Shown piece by piece: positions 7,658-13,619 of a stretch of 32,182 bases of DNA. Location of the stretch: positions 1 through 32,182 of the forward strand of contig JADGOM010000117.1 of assembly GCA_017882925.1 (NCBI GenBank). The letters are read 5' to 3'. The notes below the pieces were generated by a model that was not told the origin of the DNA, made no database searches, and saw only the letters and a program-made list of their open reading frames with translations. The translations under genes were made by a program, and so were the position numbers. Origin of the DNA: Acidimicrobiia bacterium (GTDB lineage: Bacteria; Actinomycetota; Acidimicrobiia; IMCC26256; Chersky-534). Every line of letters starts with the position of its first letter. Positions within the stretch are counted from its first letter, which is position 1.

Positions 7658-8173
7658 ATGCGGGACATGACCCGGCGAGGATTCTTCGGCCTGACCGCGG
7701 CGACCGCCGGCGGCATCGCCGCGATCCCGCTGCTCGGTGGCGTGGCCGGGGCCGACACCGCCCCCACCGCCACGAAGCCGATCTTCCGGCTCGAGCCGAA
7801 CCCCAACGCGTGCAACGCGTGCCTCGGCCACCGCAACAAGCGGTTCGCCGACGAGAAGTCCGCCGACGGCACCCGCGCCCACAAGGGCTGCCACTGCACG
7901 GTGGTCTCCGCCGACGACATCGACGCCGCGGTCTACGAGCAGCTCTTCAAGGACGGCGGCACCGTCGACCTCCGCAACCCGGACACCGCGAATCTCGTGA
8001 AGGCCGGCGGCGGCTCGTCCGTCCCGGTGCCGATCGTCACCGCGCTCCCGCTCGCGGTCCTGCTCGGTGGGGGCGCGGCCGGCTATTGGTTCTGGCACAA
8101 GCGCCAGGACCGCCTGGCCGCCGAGCGCCGCGCCGCGGCCCACGCGGGCTCCGGCACACCTCCCGCCGCCTAG
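7658..8173 (+). CDS. Small Tat-exported, membrane-anchored CxxC/CxC protein
   Basis: This 171-aa protein starts with a twin-arginine signal (MTRRGFFGLTAA, residues 4-15), a hydrophobic stretch and an AGA cleavage-like site near 30-32. The exported domain carries C52-x2-C55-x2-H58 and, 17 residues on, H75-x2-C78-x-C80, a likely metal or redox site. A C-terminal transmembrane helix (about 123-146, ending YWFWHKRQDR) would anchor it with a cytoplasmic basic tail. Tat export fits a protein that folds or loads a metal before secretion. The ATG at 7658 is chosen because a GGGAGG ribosome-binding site precedes it by 5 nt and the Tat signal begins there; the ORF track start at 7487 is upstream noise. 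I do not recognise the family. The CxxC...CxC layout only loosely resembles the Cys/His cluster of Mu-F-like phage head proteins. Confidence 0.8.
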   Translation: MRDMTRRGFFGLTAATAGGIAAIPLLGGVAGADTAPTATKPIFRLEPNPNACNACLGHRNKRFADEKSADGTRAHKGCHCTVVSADDIDAAVYEQLFKDGGTVDLRNPDTANLVKAGGGSSVPVPIVTALPLAVLLGGGAAGYWFWHKRQDRLAAERRAAAHAGSGTPPAA

Positions 8174-8189
8174 CGGCCTCTCCGGCCGC
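8173..8189. terminator. Candidate bidirectional terminator hairpin
   Basis: GCGGCC / GGCCGC with a 5-nt TCTCC loop fills nearly all of the 18-bp space between two convergent stops (8173 and 8192). The position suits a shared terminator; there is no T-run. Confidence 0.4.
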
Positions 8190-8191
8190 GC

Positions 8192-8614
8192 TCAGGCGCG
8201 GCGGAAGAGGGGGAGGGTCAGCTCGTCGTCGACGCGGGTGGGCACCAGCTCGACGCGGTCGCCGACCGTGAGCTCGTCGACGGGGCAGTCGAGCAGGTTG
8301 CTCACCACGAACACGCCCTCGTCGAGCCGCACGACGACCGCGCCGTAGGGCACCTGGTCGATGAACGCGGGCAGGGTCGGCGCATGGATGACGGTGAAGC
8401 TCCAGACCTCGCCCGACCCCGCCGACGTGACCCATTCCGTCGCGCGTGAGCCGCAGTGGGCGCACACCGGTCGGGGCGGGTGCCGGAGCGTGCCGCAGGC
8501 CGCGCAGCGCTCGAACCGCAGCTCGCCGTCGCGCAGCGCGGACCAGAACTCCGCGTCGGCGCCGCTCGGGTCGGGGCGCGGGATCGCGTCGGGGGAGGGT
8601 ACCGAGAACGTCAC
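8192..8614 (-). CDS. Zn-ribbon/OB-fold protein (DUF35 type), acyl-CoA-binding partner of thiolase-like protein
   Basis: A 140-aa protein with an N-terminal rubredoxin-like zinc ribbon, C37-x2-C40 ... C51-x2-C54, followed by an OB-fold with GSGEVWSFTVIHAP and YGAVVVRLDEGVFVVSNLL. This is the DUF35 architecture that accompanies SCP2-thiolase-like enzymes; in the steroid system the DUF35 domain of ChsH2 completes the active site of the aldolase Ltp2. The start is GTG at 8614, overlapping the thiolase-like stop by 4 bp (GTGA), so the pair is translationally coupled and probably makes a complex. In the ORF track it is hidden as the tail of a longer shadow ORF. Confidence 0.9.
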   Translation of the reverse strand: MTFSVPSPDAIPRPDPSGADAEFWSALRDGELRFERCAACGTLRHPPRPVCAHCGSRATEWVTSAGSGEVWSFTVIHAPTLPAFIDQVPYGAVVVRLDEGVFVVSNLLDCPVDELTVGDRVELVPTRVDDELTLPLFRRA

Positions 8615-9795
8615 CGGTCGACCCCCAGCAGCACCGCGCCCGACGGGTCGGTGATCGCACCGCAGGCGAACGCGACCTCCGCCCCCTCGACCTGGTTGAC
8701 CGCGGTTCCCCGGAGTTGGCGCACCGCCTCCGGGAGGTGGTTGACGCCGTGCACGAACGCCTCCCCGTTGGATCCACCGTGGGTGTTGACCGGGAGCCCG
8801 CCGTCGGGCCATCGGGTCGCGCCGCTCTCGATGAACGGCCCGCCCTCGCCCATGCCGCAGAACCCGTACTGCTCGAGCGCGAGCGGGACCGTGAGCGAGA
8901 ACGGCTCCACGACCATGGCCACGTCGACGTCGGCCGGCGTGATGCCGGCCCGGCCGAACAGGCGGCGGCCCGCGACCACCGCGCCCGAGTCGTGCTCGCC
9001 GTAGGCCGCGGTGGTGGCGAAGAAGTCGGAGAGCTCGGTGTGGATCGGCGCGCCGAGCTGCACGTGGCCGAGCACGGGGATCGCGCCGGCCTGCAGGTCG
9101 CGGGCCCGCTCGACGGTGGTGACGAGCAGCGCGACCGCGCCGTCGTTCTCGAGCGAGCAGTCGACGAGCCGGATCGGCTCCGCGATGGGCCGCGCTGCAT
9201 ACCAGTCGTCGAGGGTGATGGGGTCGCGCATGATCGCGTCGGGGTTGCGGCTCGCGTGGAAGCGCTGGGCGACCGCCTGCATCCCGAAGTGCTCGGCGCG
9301 GGTGCCGTAGACGCCCATGTGCCGCCGGCCGATGAGCGCCATCTCGTGCGCCGGCGCCGCGACGCCGAACGGGTGGTGCCACTGCCGGAAGTCGCGGAGC
9401 CGGCTGCCCGACTTGGCCCACGGCCGGCCGCCCTGGTTCGGGTCGCTGCCGTAGGACGCGGCCTTCGAGCGGTTGCGGGCGCGGAACACGATCACCTGCT
9501 CGGCCGTGCCGTGCTCGACGGCCATCGCCGCGAGCCCGAGGATGGAGGCCGCGCCACCACCACCCGACGGCGTGCGGGCCATGTAGCGGAGCTCGTCGAT
9601 GCCGAGCGTCGTGACGAGGTCGACCTCGCTCACCTGCTCGACGTGGAAGCTGACGAAGCCGTCGACGGTGCGGGGCTCGACGCCGGCGTCGGAGCACGCG
9701 GCGCCGATGGCCTCGACGGCCAGGTCGAGCTCGGTGCGGCCCATGTTCTTCGCGAAGCGGGTCTGGCCGATGCCGGCCACGGCGGCGGTGCGCAT
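8611..9795 (-). CDS. Thiolase-fold / SCP2-type lipid-transfer protein (Ltp-like)
   Basis: A 394-aa thiolase-superfamily protein beginning RTAAVAGIGQTRFAK. The nucleophilic cysteine region of thiolases is replaced by TPSGGGGAAS (about 75-84, no Cys). The C-terminal part keeps the Gly-rich and His motifs NTHGGSNGEAFVHG and ends with CGAITDPSGA. Loss of the Cys with retention of the fold is typical of SCP2-thiolase-like aldolases such as Ltp2 rather than of true beta-ketothiolases. Together with its 4-bp-overlapping DUF35 partner it likely cleaves or condenses a CoA thioester, perhaps a sterol side chain. The ATG at 9795 follows TAGCTT by 8 nt, compatible with a leaderless message. The ORF track's extension to 10296 would run through the divergent cupredoxin gene and is rejected. 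Confidence 0.88.
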   Translation of the reverse strand: MRTAAVAGIGQTRFAKNMGRTELDLAVEAIGAACSDAGVEPRTVDGFVSFHVEQVSEVDLVTTLGIDELRYMARTPSGGGGAASILGLAAMAVEHGTAEQVIVFRARNRSKAASYGSDPNQGGRPWAKSGSRLRDFRQWHHPFGVAAPAHEMALIGRRHMGVYGTRAEHFGMQAVAQRFHASRNPDAIMRDPITLDDWYAARPIAEPIRLVDCSLENDGAVALLVTTVERARDLQAGAIPVLGHVQLGAPIHTELSDFFATTAAYGEHDSGAVVAGRRLFGRAGITPADVDVAMVVEPFSLTVPLALEQYGFCGMGEGGPFIESGATRWPDGGLPVNTHGGSNGEAFVHGVNHLPEAVRQLRGTAVNQVEGAEVAFACGAITDPSGAVLLGVDR

Positions 9796-9803
9796 GGGCC
9801 AGG

Positions 9804-9809
9804 AAGCTA
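9804..9809 (-). promoter_or_regulatory. Candidate -10 (TAGCTT) of a leaderless thiolase/DUF35 transcript
   Basis: TAGCTT on the minus strand ends 8 nt before the ATG, which would put the transcription start at or next to the start codon. The same hexamer precedes the antiporter gene at a spacing of 7. No Shine-Dalgarno motif is obvious here. Confidence 0.4.
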
Positions 9810-9933
9810 GCCCGCGCACACCGTGACCGCCCCGACGGTCCTTCGACATCTCCCGCCCGACCCATCTCCCCACCCGCACATCCATCGCCTGAGCCGCTCC
9901 GTAGAGTCGACGTCTCCGAGGAATGAGGATCAG

Positions 9934-10332
9934 ATGGGCATCCGGATCGTGAAGCTCGCCGTCGGAACCAGCGTCGTGTCCCTGCTGATGCTCGCCGCCG
10001 CGGGTGGCGCCGGCGCCGCGGGCGCGGTCGCCACCCACCGGACCGGCCGGGTCGAGGTCGCGGCGACGCCGGCCGCGGCGAAGCCGGTGAAGTTCACGAT
10101 CAAGGGCTTCAGCTTCAAGCCGAGCAAGACCACGGCCAAGGTCGGCCAGAAGATCGTCGTGACCAACAAGGACTCGACCACCCACACGGTCACCGCCGAC
10201 AAGGGCGCGTTCGACACCAAGGACATCAAGCCGGGTGGCTCGAAGACCTTCACGGTGAAGAAGGCCGGCACCTACCCGTTCCACTGCGCCATCCACCAGT
10301 TCATGAAGGGCACGCTCGTCGTGAAGAAGTGA
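9934..10332 (+). CDS. Secreted cupredoxin (plastocyanin/azurin-like)
   Basis: A 132-aa exported blue-copper-type protein. A signal peptide covers roughly residues 1-33 (hydrophobic AVGTSVVSLLMLAAAGG, then Ala-rich cleavage region). The mature domain has FSFKPSKTTAKVGQKIVVTNKD, the first copper His in STTHTV, and the C-terminal ligand cluster YPFHCAIHQFMKG supplying Cys, His and Met. All four type-1 copper ligands are present, so electron transfer or copper handling outside the membrane is expected. The ATG at 9934 follows AGGA by 6 nt and begins the signal peptide; the track start at 9823 adds a non-signal extension. It is divergent from the thiolase pair and convergent with the NRAMP gene. 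Confidence 0.92.
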   Translation: MGIRIVKLAVGTSVVSLLMLAAAGGAGAAGAVATHRTGRVEVAATPAAAKPVKFTIKGFSFKPSKTTAKVGQKIVVTNKDSTTHTVTADKGAFDTKDIKPGGSKTFTVKKAGTYPFHCAIHQFMKGTLVVKK

Positions 10333-10351
10333 GCCGCCGGCGCATCCTCCA

Positions 10352-11626
10352 CTAGCTGGTGGCGCCCAACCACCCGAGCAGGGTCTGGGCGACGACGGTG
10401 ATCGCGAGCGCGGCCACGACCGTGACGCTGATCGTCGCGACCATCCGGAAGCGCGGGCTGTTGACGGCGTCGCCGAGCACCGAGCGGCGGTTCGCGAGCA
10501 CGAGGATGAAGCCCAGGATCACGGGCGTGATGATCCCGTTGAGGATCTGCATGTTGAGGAGCAGCCGGAACAGGTTGCCCGGGACCAACGCGACCGACGC
10601 CCCGACGAGGATCTGCGCGGAGAACAGCCCGAGGAACAGCGGCGCCTCGGAGAAGCGGCGCGACACCGAGCGCTCCGCGCCCACCGCCTCCGCGATGCCG
10701 TAGGCCGTCGAGAGCGGGACGACGGCGCCCGCGAGCGCCGACGCGCCGAGGAGGCCGACCGCGAACAGCGCCTCGGCCGCGTTGCCCGCGACCGGCCGCA
10801 GCGCCTTGGCCGCCGACGCCGCCGACGAGAGCACGCCGTGGCCGCCGATGGCGGCCGCGGTCGCGATGATGATGCACATGCTGATGAGGTTGGCGAAGAT
10901 CGCGCCGCCCACCGCGTCGACCCGCTCGGCCGGGTACTGCTCCGGGCCGATGCCGCGGTCGGCGACGGCCGCGGCCTGGTACAGCTGCATGTAGGGCGTG
11001 ATCGTCGTGCCGACGAGCGCGACCGCGACGAGCAGGAAGTCGTGGCTCCACGAGAAGTGCGGCCAGATGGCGTTGAGCCCGACCTGGCCCCAGTCGGGGT
11101 TCCCGAGGATCAGCGCGAGCGGGTACGCGAGGAAGGCGAGCGACAGGAGGAGGAACAGCCGCTCGGCGTAGCGGTACGAGCCGAAGGCCACCAGCGACCA
11201 GATGCCGATCGCGGCCAGCGGCACCGACACGTAGCGCGAGATCCCGAAGAGCTCGAGCGCGGCGCCGATGCCCGCGAACTCCGACACCACCAGCCCGAGG
11301 TTCGCGACCACCAGGCAGGCGATCGCGAACGTCGTCAGCCGCAGCGAGAACTGCTCGCGGATGAGCGACATCAGCCCTTCGCCAGTGTACGCGCCGAGCC
11401 GGGCCGACATCTCCTGCACCACGACCAGCGCGACGGTGATGAGCGTCATCAGGAACAGGGTCCGGTAGACCCAGGCCGAGCCGGCCGACGCGTACGTCGC
11501 GATGCCACCGGCGTCGTTGCCCGCGTTCGCGGCGATCAGCCCCGGCCCGAGGATGGCGAGGACCCCGAGCGGCCGGCGCCGCAGCCAGACCAGCGCGGCG
11601 CCGGTGCGCTCGCGCGCCGCGCTCAT
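10352..11626 (-). CDS. NRAMP-family divalent cation transporter, atypical metal site
   Basis: A 424-aa polytopic membrane protein (about 11 hydrophobic segments) of the NRAMP/SLC11 superfamily, which imports divalent metals. The unwound helix-1 motif reads GPGLIAANAGNDAGG (about 27-41), so the canonical DPGN has become D38-AGG. The helix-6 motif normally ending MPH reads GTTITPYMQ, with Thr210 where the metal-selecting Met lies and Tyr212 for His. These changes predict altered selectivity relative to Mn/Fe MntH. The start ATG at 11626 overlaps by 4 bp the stop of the PRC/MgtE-N/CBS gene, so regulator and transporter are made together. MgtE-N/CBS domains are Mg2+ sensors in MgtE, which hints at Mg2+ (inference). 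Confidence 0.88.
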   Translation of the reverse strand: MSAARERTGAALVWLRRRPLGVLAILGPGLIAANAGNDAGGIATYASAGSAWVYRTLFLMTLITVALVVVQEMSARLGAYTGEGLMSLIREQFSLRLTTFAIACLVVANLGLVVSEFAGIGAALELFGISRYVSVPLAAIGIWSLVAFGSYRYAERLFLLLSLAFLAYPLALILGNPDWGQVGLNAIWPHFSWSHDFLLVAVALVGTTITPYMQLYQAAAVADRGIGPEQYPAERVDAVGGAIFANLISMCIIIATAAAIGGHGVLSSAASAAKALRPVAGNAAEALFAVGLLGASALAGAVVPLSTAYGIAEAVGAERSVSRRFSEAPLFLGLFSAQILVGASVALVPGNLFRLLLNMQILNGIITPVILGFILVLANRRSVLGDAVNSPRFRMVATISVTVVAALAITVVAQTLLGWLGATS

Positions 11627-12963
11627 GTCCGGAGCCCCGTCCGGGTGAACCGGCGCGGCTCGGCCAGCGCGTCGACGAGGTCGTCGGCGAGGATGCGCCC
11701 GACCGGCGCGCCGTGGCTGTCGACGACGAGGAGCGACGACCCCCGCGACTCGATGAACGCCTCGACCACGACCTCGAGGTCGGCGTCGGGGGCCACCGTC
11801 ACCGGCGCCGGCGCGGCCACGAAGGCGCCGAGCGGGCGGGTCGGCTCGGCGAGGAACAGCTCGAACACGCTGACGTCGTCGAGCATGCGGCCCGCGTCGT
11901 CGACCACGATCACCGCGTCGACGTCGGCGCGGTGCTCGTCGTCGGCGCGCAGCTGCTCGCGCACCTGCTCGACGACCGCGTCCGCCTTCACCAGCACGAG
12001 GTGGCTGGTCATGAGCCCGCCCGCGGTGCCGGCGGGGTAGCGGAGCAGGCGCCGGAGCCGGGTCGAGGCGTCGACGGGCATCGCCGCCAGGAGCCGCGTG
12101 CGGTCGTGCTCGTCGAGGTCGCGCAGGGCGTCGGCAGCCTCGTCGGGCTCCATCCCGGCCAGCAGCGCGGCGCCACGCGCGGGTGTCGACTCCCGGAGCA
12201 GGACCGCGAGCTCGTCGGCGTCCATCTCCTCGAGCGCGTCGGCCGCGGCCGCTGGCTCCAGCGAGTCGAGGAGCTCCTGGCGCTCGGTGCGGCCGAGCTC
12301 TTCGAGCAGGTCGGCGAGCTCGCCCGGCCGGAGCCGGTGCAGGGCCTGGTTGGGCCGCCGCATCCGCACCAGCCCGTCGGCCGTCCCGAACGGCTGGATC
12401 GACGCCCAGTCGATGACCCGGTCGGGGCGGGGCCGGGCCCGCATCCACGCGGGACCGAGCCGGCGCAGGAGGGTCTGGAACCCGACGTCCACGCCCACGA
12501 GGCGCAGGGCGCCGAGCGCACGCGCGAGGTAGAGGTCGGCGGCGCGGACGACGCGGACGCCCTCCACGTCGATGAGCTGGTGGTCGACCACGTCGGCTGT
12601 GAGCGCGACCTCACCCGGGCGGCGCACGAAGTCGCGGAGGTCGAGCCGGGCCGAGCGCAGCTCGACGCGACGCGCGGCGAGGCTCGCGATGAGGTCGGCC
12701 GGGACGAAGATCGCCCGGCGCCCGACCTTCACCACGAGGCCGGTCACCGGCGGGTAGGAGGCTCCCTCCCAGCGGGCGACGACGTCGACGACGCGGCCGA
12801 CCTCGAGGCCGACCGAGTTGTGCACCGGCGCGCCGACGAGCCCGGCCATCGAGATGATGGATTCGGCCACGGCGCGCTGGGCCAGCAGACGGCGGGAGCG
12901 CTGTCCGCGGAGTTGGCGCAGGGGCGTGGCCGGGTGGAGACGGGAGAAGGCGCGAGGAGCCAT
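11623..12963 (-). CDS. PRC-barrel / MgtE-N / tandem CBS regulatory protein
   Basis: A 446-aa soluble protein. After a basic N-terminus a PRC-barrel-like segment appears (AGLVGAPVHNSVGLEVGRVVDVV, about 40-62, through about 165). An alpha-helical MgtE intracellular N domain follows (about 205-300, with repeats such as LEPAAAADALEEMDADELAVLL and MEPDEAADALRDLDEHDR). Then YPAGTAGGLMT leads into a CBS pair (about 305-435). In MgtE these N and CBS domains bind Mg2+ and gate the pore; here the channel domain is missing and the next gene is an NRAMP transporter, so this may be its gating subunit. The ATG at 12963 has a GAAGAGG ribosome-binding site that lies in a hairpin stem. Upstream, in the same frame, is a 19-codon ORF ending in TAG. 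Confidence 0.88.
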   Translation of the reverse strand: MAPRAFSRLHPATPLRQLRGQRSRRLLAQRAVAESIISMAGLVGAPVHNSVGLEVGRVVDVVARWEGASYPPVTGLVVKVGRRAIFVPADLIASLAARRVELRSARLDLRDFVRRPGEVALTADVVDHQLIDVEGVRVVRAADLYLARALGALRLVGVDVGFQTLLRRLGPAWMRARPRPDRVIDWASIQPFGTADGLVRMRRPNQALHRLRPGELADLLEELGRTERQELLDSLEPAAAADALEEMDADELAVLLRESTPARGAALLAGMEPDEAADALRDLDEHDRTRLLAAMPVDASTRLRRLLRYPAGTAGGLMTSHLVLVKADAVVEQVREQLRADDEHRADVDAVIVVDDAGRMLDDVSVFELFLAEPTRPLGAFVAAPAPVTVAPDADLEVVVEAFIESRGSSLLVVDSHGAPVGRILADDLVDALAEPRRFTRTGLRT

Positions 12964-12966
12964 GGG

Positions 12967-12989
12967 GACCTCTTCAAGGAACGGAGGTC
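12967..12989 (-). promoter_or_regulatory. RBS-sequestering hairpin before the PRC/MgtE-N gene
   Basis: On the minus strand GACCTC pairs with GAGGTC across an 11-nt loop; the second arm contains the GAGG of the ribosome-binding site and ends 3 nt before the ATG. The stem is short (6 bp) but its position is exactly where translation would be blocked. Confidence 0.45.
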
Positions 12990-13026
12990 GCGCCGGAGGC
13001 GGTGTGCACGCGTGGAGCGGGGCGCG

Positions 13027-13086
13027 CTACAGCGAGGAGGCGCGATGCGATGGCAGCCGCTGACTGGGGGGATCGTCCGTACGCAT
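13027..13086 (-). CDS. Candidate 19-codon leader peptide (uORF)
   Basis: ATG at 13086 opens a 19-residue ORF (MRTDDPPSQRLPSHRASSL) ending in TAG at 13027. AGGAGGTGA, essentially a full anti-Shine-Dalgarno complement, lies 8 nt upstream of the ATG. Residues 4-7 are Asp-Asp-Pro-Pro. Acidic-proline runs near the N-terminus are the active feature of Mg2+-sensing leader peptides such as MgtL in enterobacteria, which act through ribosome destabilisation at low Mg2+. It sits 63 nt upstream of a gene with MgtE Mg2+-sensor domains. GC at third positions of its codons is 13/18, lower than surrounding genes, so it is not ordinary coding sequence. It is in the same frame as the next gene, so a truncated N-terminal extension is an alternative. 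Confidence 0.5.
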   Translation of the reverse strand: MRTDDPPSQRLPSHRASSL

Positions 13087-13224
13087 GCGCCTCACCTCCT
13101 CGTGGGCTCGTTCGGGTCGGTCGCGGTGCCGCCCGGCAGACGCCGGGCCGCATTCCGGCCCGGAAACGTTACCCGATTCGGGCCGGGGTCCGGGACCGCG
13201 ACGAGGAGGTCCGGTCGGGGAAGC

Positions 13225-13500
13225 TCAGTTCGTGGAGCCCGGCGGCGGTTCGATCGGGCTGGCCGGCGGGGCGGTCGCTGCCGTGGGCTCGGTGGCCGGC
13301 GTCGGTGGCACCTCGACCTGGGTCTTGGCGGCCGGGGCCGGCTCGACGTCGTCCTTGGCGCCCTCGTCGAGTCCCTTCTTGAACTCGTGCTGGGCGCGGC
13401 CGACGGACCGGGCGAGCTTCGGGATCTGCGATCCGCCGAAGAGCAGGGCGATGACGGCGATGAGGATCAGGATGTCCGGACCGATGATCTCGGCGAGCAT
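13225..13500 (-). CDS. tatA: Sec-independent protein translocase TatA/E
   Basis: A 91-aa TatA-family protein, which oligomerises in the membrane to let folded twin-arginine substrates through. It has the short N-terminal membrane helix (GPDILILIAVIALLFG), the FGGSQIPKLARSVG hinge and amphipathic helix, and a charged Pro/Ala-rich tail. The ATG at 13500 gives the usual start directly before the helix and follows GGGAG; the ORF-track extension to 13584 is dispensable. It is a lone tat gene here. A Tat-signal protein (7658-8173) and cupredoxin are nearby, though a functional link is not implied by position alone. Confidence 0.93.
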   Translation of the reverse strand: MLAEIIGPDILILIAVIALLFGGSQIPKLARSVGRAQHEFKKGLDEGAKDDVEPAPAAKTQVEVPPTPATEPTAATAPPASPIEPPPGSTN

Positions 13501-13606
13501 GGTCACTCCCTCGGGTCGGGGCCGCGGCCGGGGGGCGACCGGCGGCGCAACGCCCCATGATCCCACGGTGGGAGCCGGGATCACGATCGAGGGTTGGTCC
13601 GGCCGG

Positions 13607-13612
13607 TAGCTT
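13607..13612 (+). promoter_or_regulatory. Candidate -10 (TAGCTT) of a leaderless antiporter transcript
   Basis: TAGCTT ends 7 nt before the antiporter ATG at 13620 and no Shine-Dalgarno is seen, which fits a leaderless transcript. Confidence 0.4.
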
Positions 13613-13619
13613 GCGGGCC

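Larger units (their letters stand above)
12964..13224 (-). promoter_or_regulatory. Structured leader region of the MgtE-N/NRAMP operon
   Basis: This 261-bp gap contains, in order of minus-strand transcription: an 8-bp GC stem (CGGGCCGG/CCGGCCCG at 13179-13186 and 13155-13162); a TAACGT hexamer in its loop that could be a -10; a 7-bp stem GCCCGGC/GCCGGGC (13131-13148); a 19-codon ORF with a near-ideal Shine-Dalgarno; and a 6-bp stem GACCTC/GAGGTC (12984-12989 / 12967-12972) that takes in the ribosome-binding site of the PRC/MgtE-N gene. Within the ORF, CCTCCTCG near its end is complementary to CGAGGAGG in its own Shine-Dalgarno. The layout suggests translational or attenuation control. I do not recognise a known riboswitch. 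Confidence 0.5.

Noticed and set aside
7658-8173. Tat-exported Cys protein as a phage head (Mu-F-like) remnant
   Set aside because: Only the CxxC...CxC cluster is similar; the Tat signal, C-terminal membrane helix and lack of phage neighbours argue against it.
12964-13224. Known riboswitch (M-box, yybP-ykoY) in the MgtE-N/NRAMP leader
   Set aside because: I could not recognise the conserved cores of these classes; a covariance-model scan would be needed to exclude them fully.
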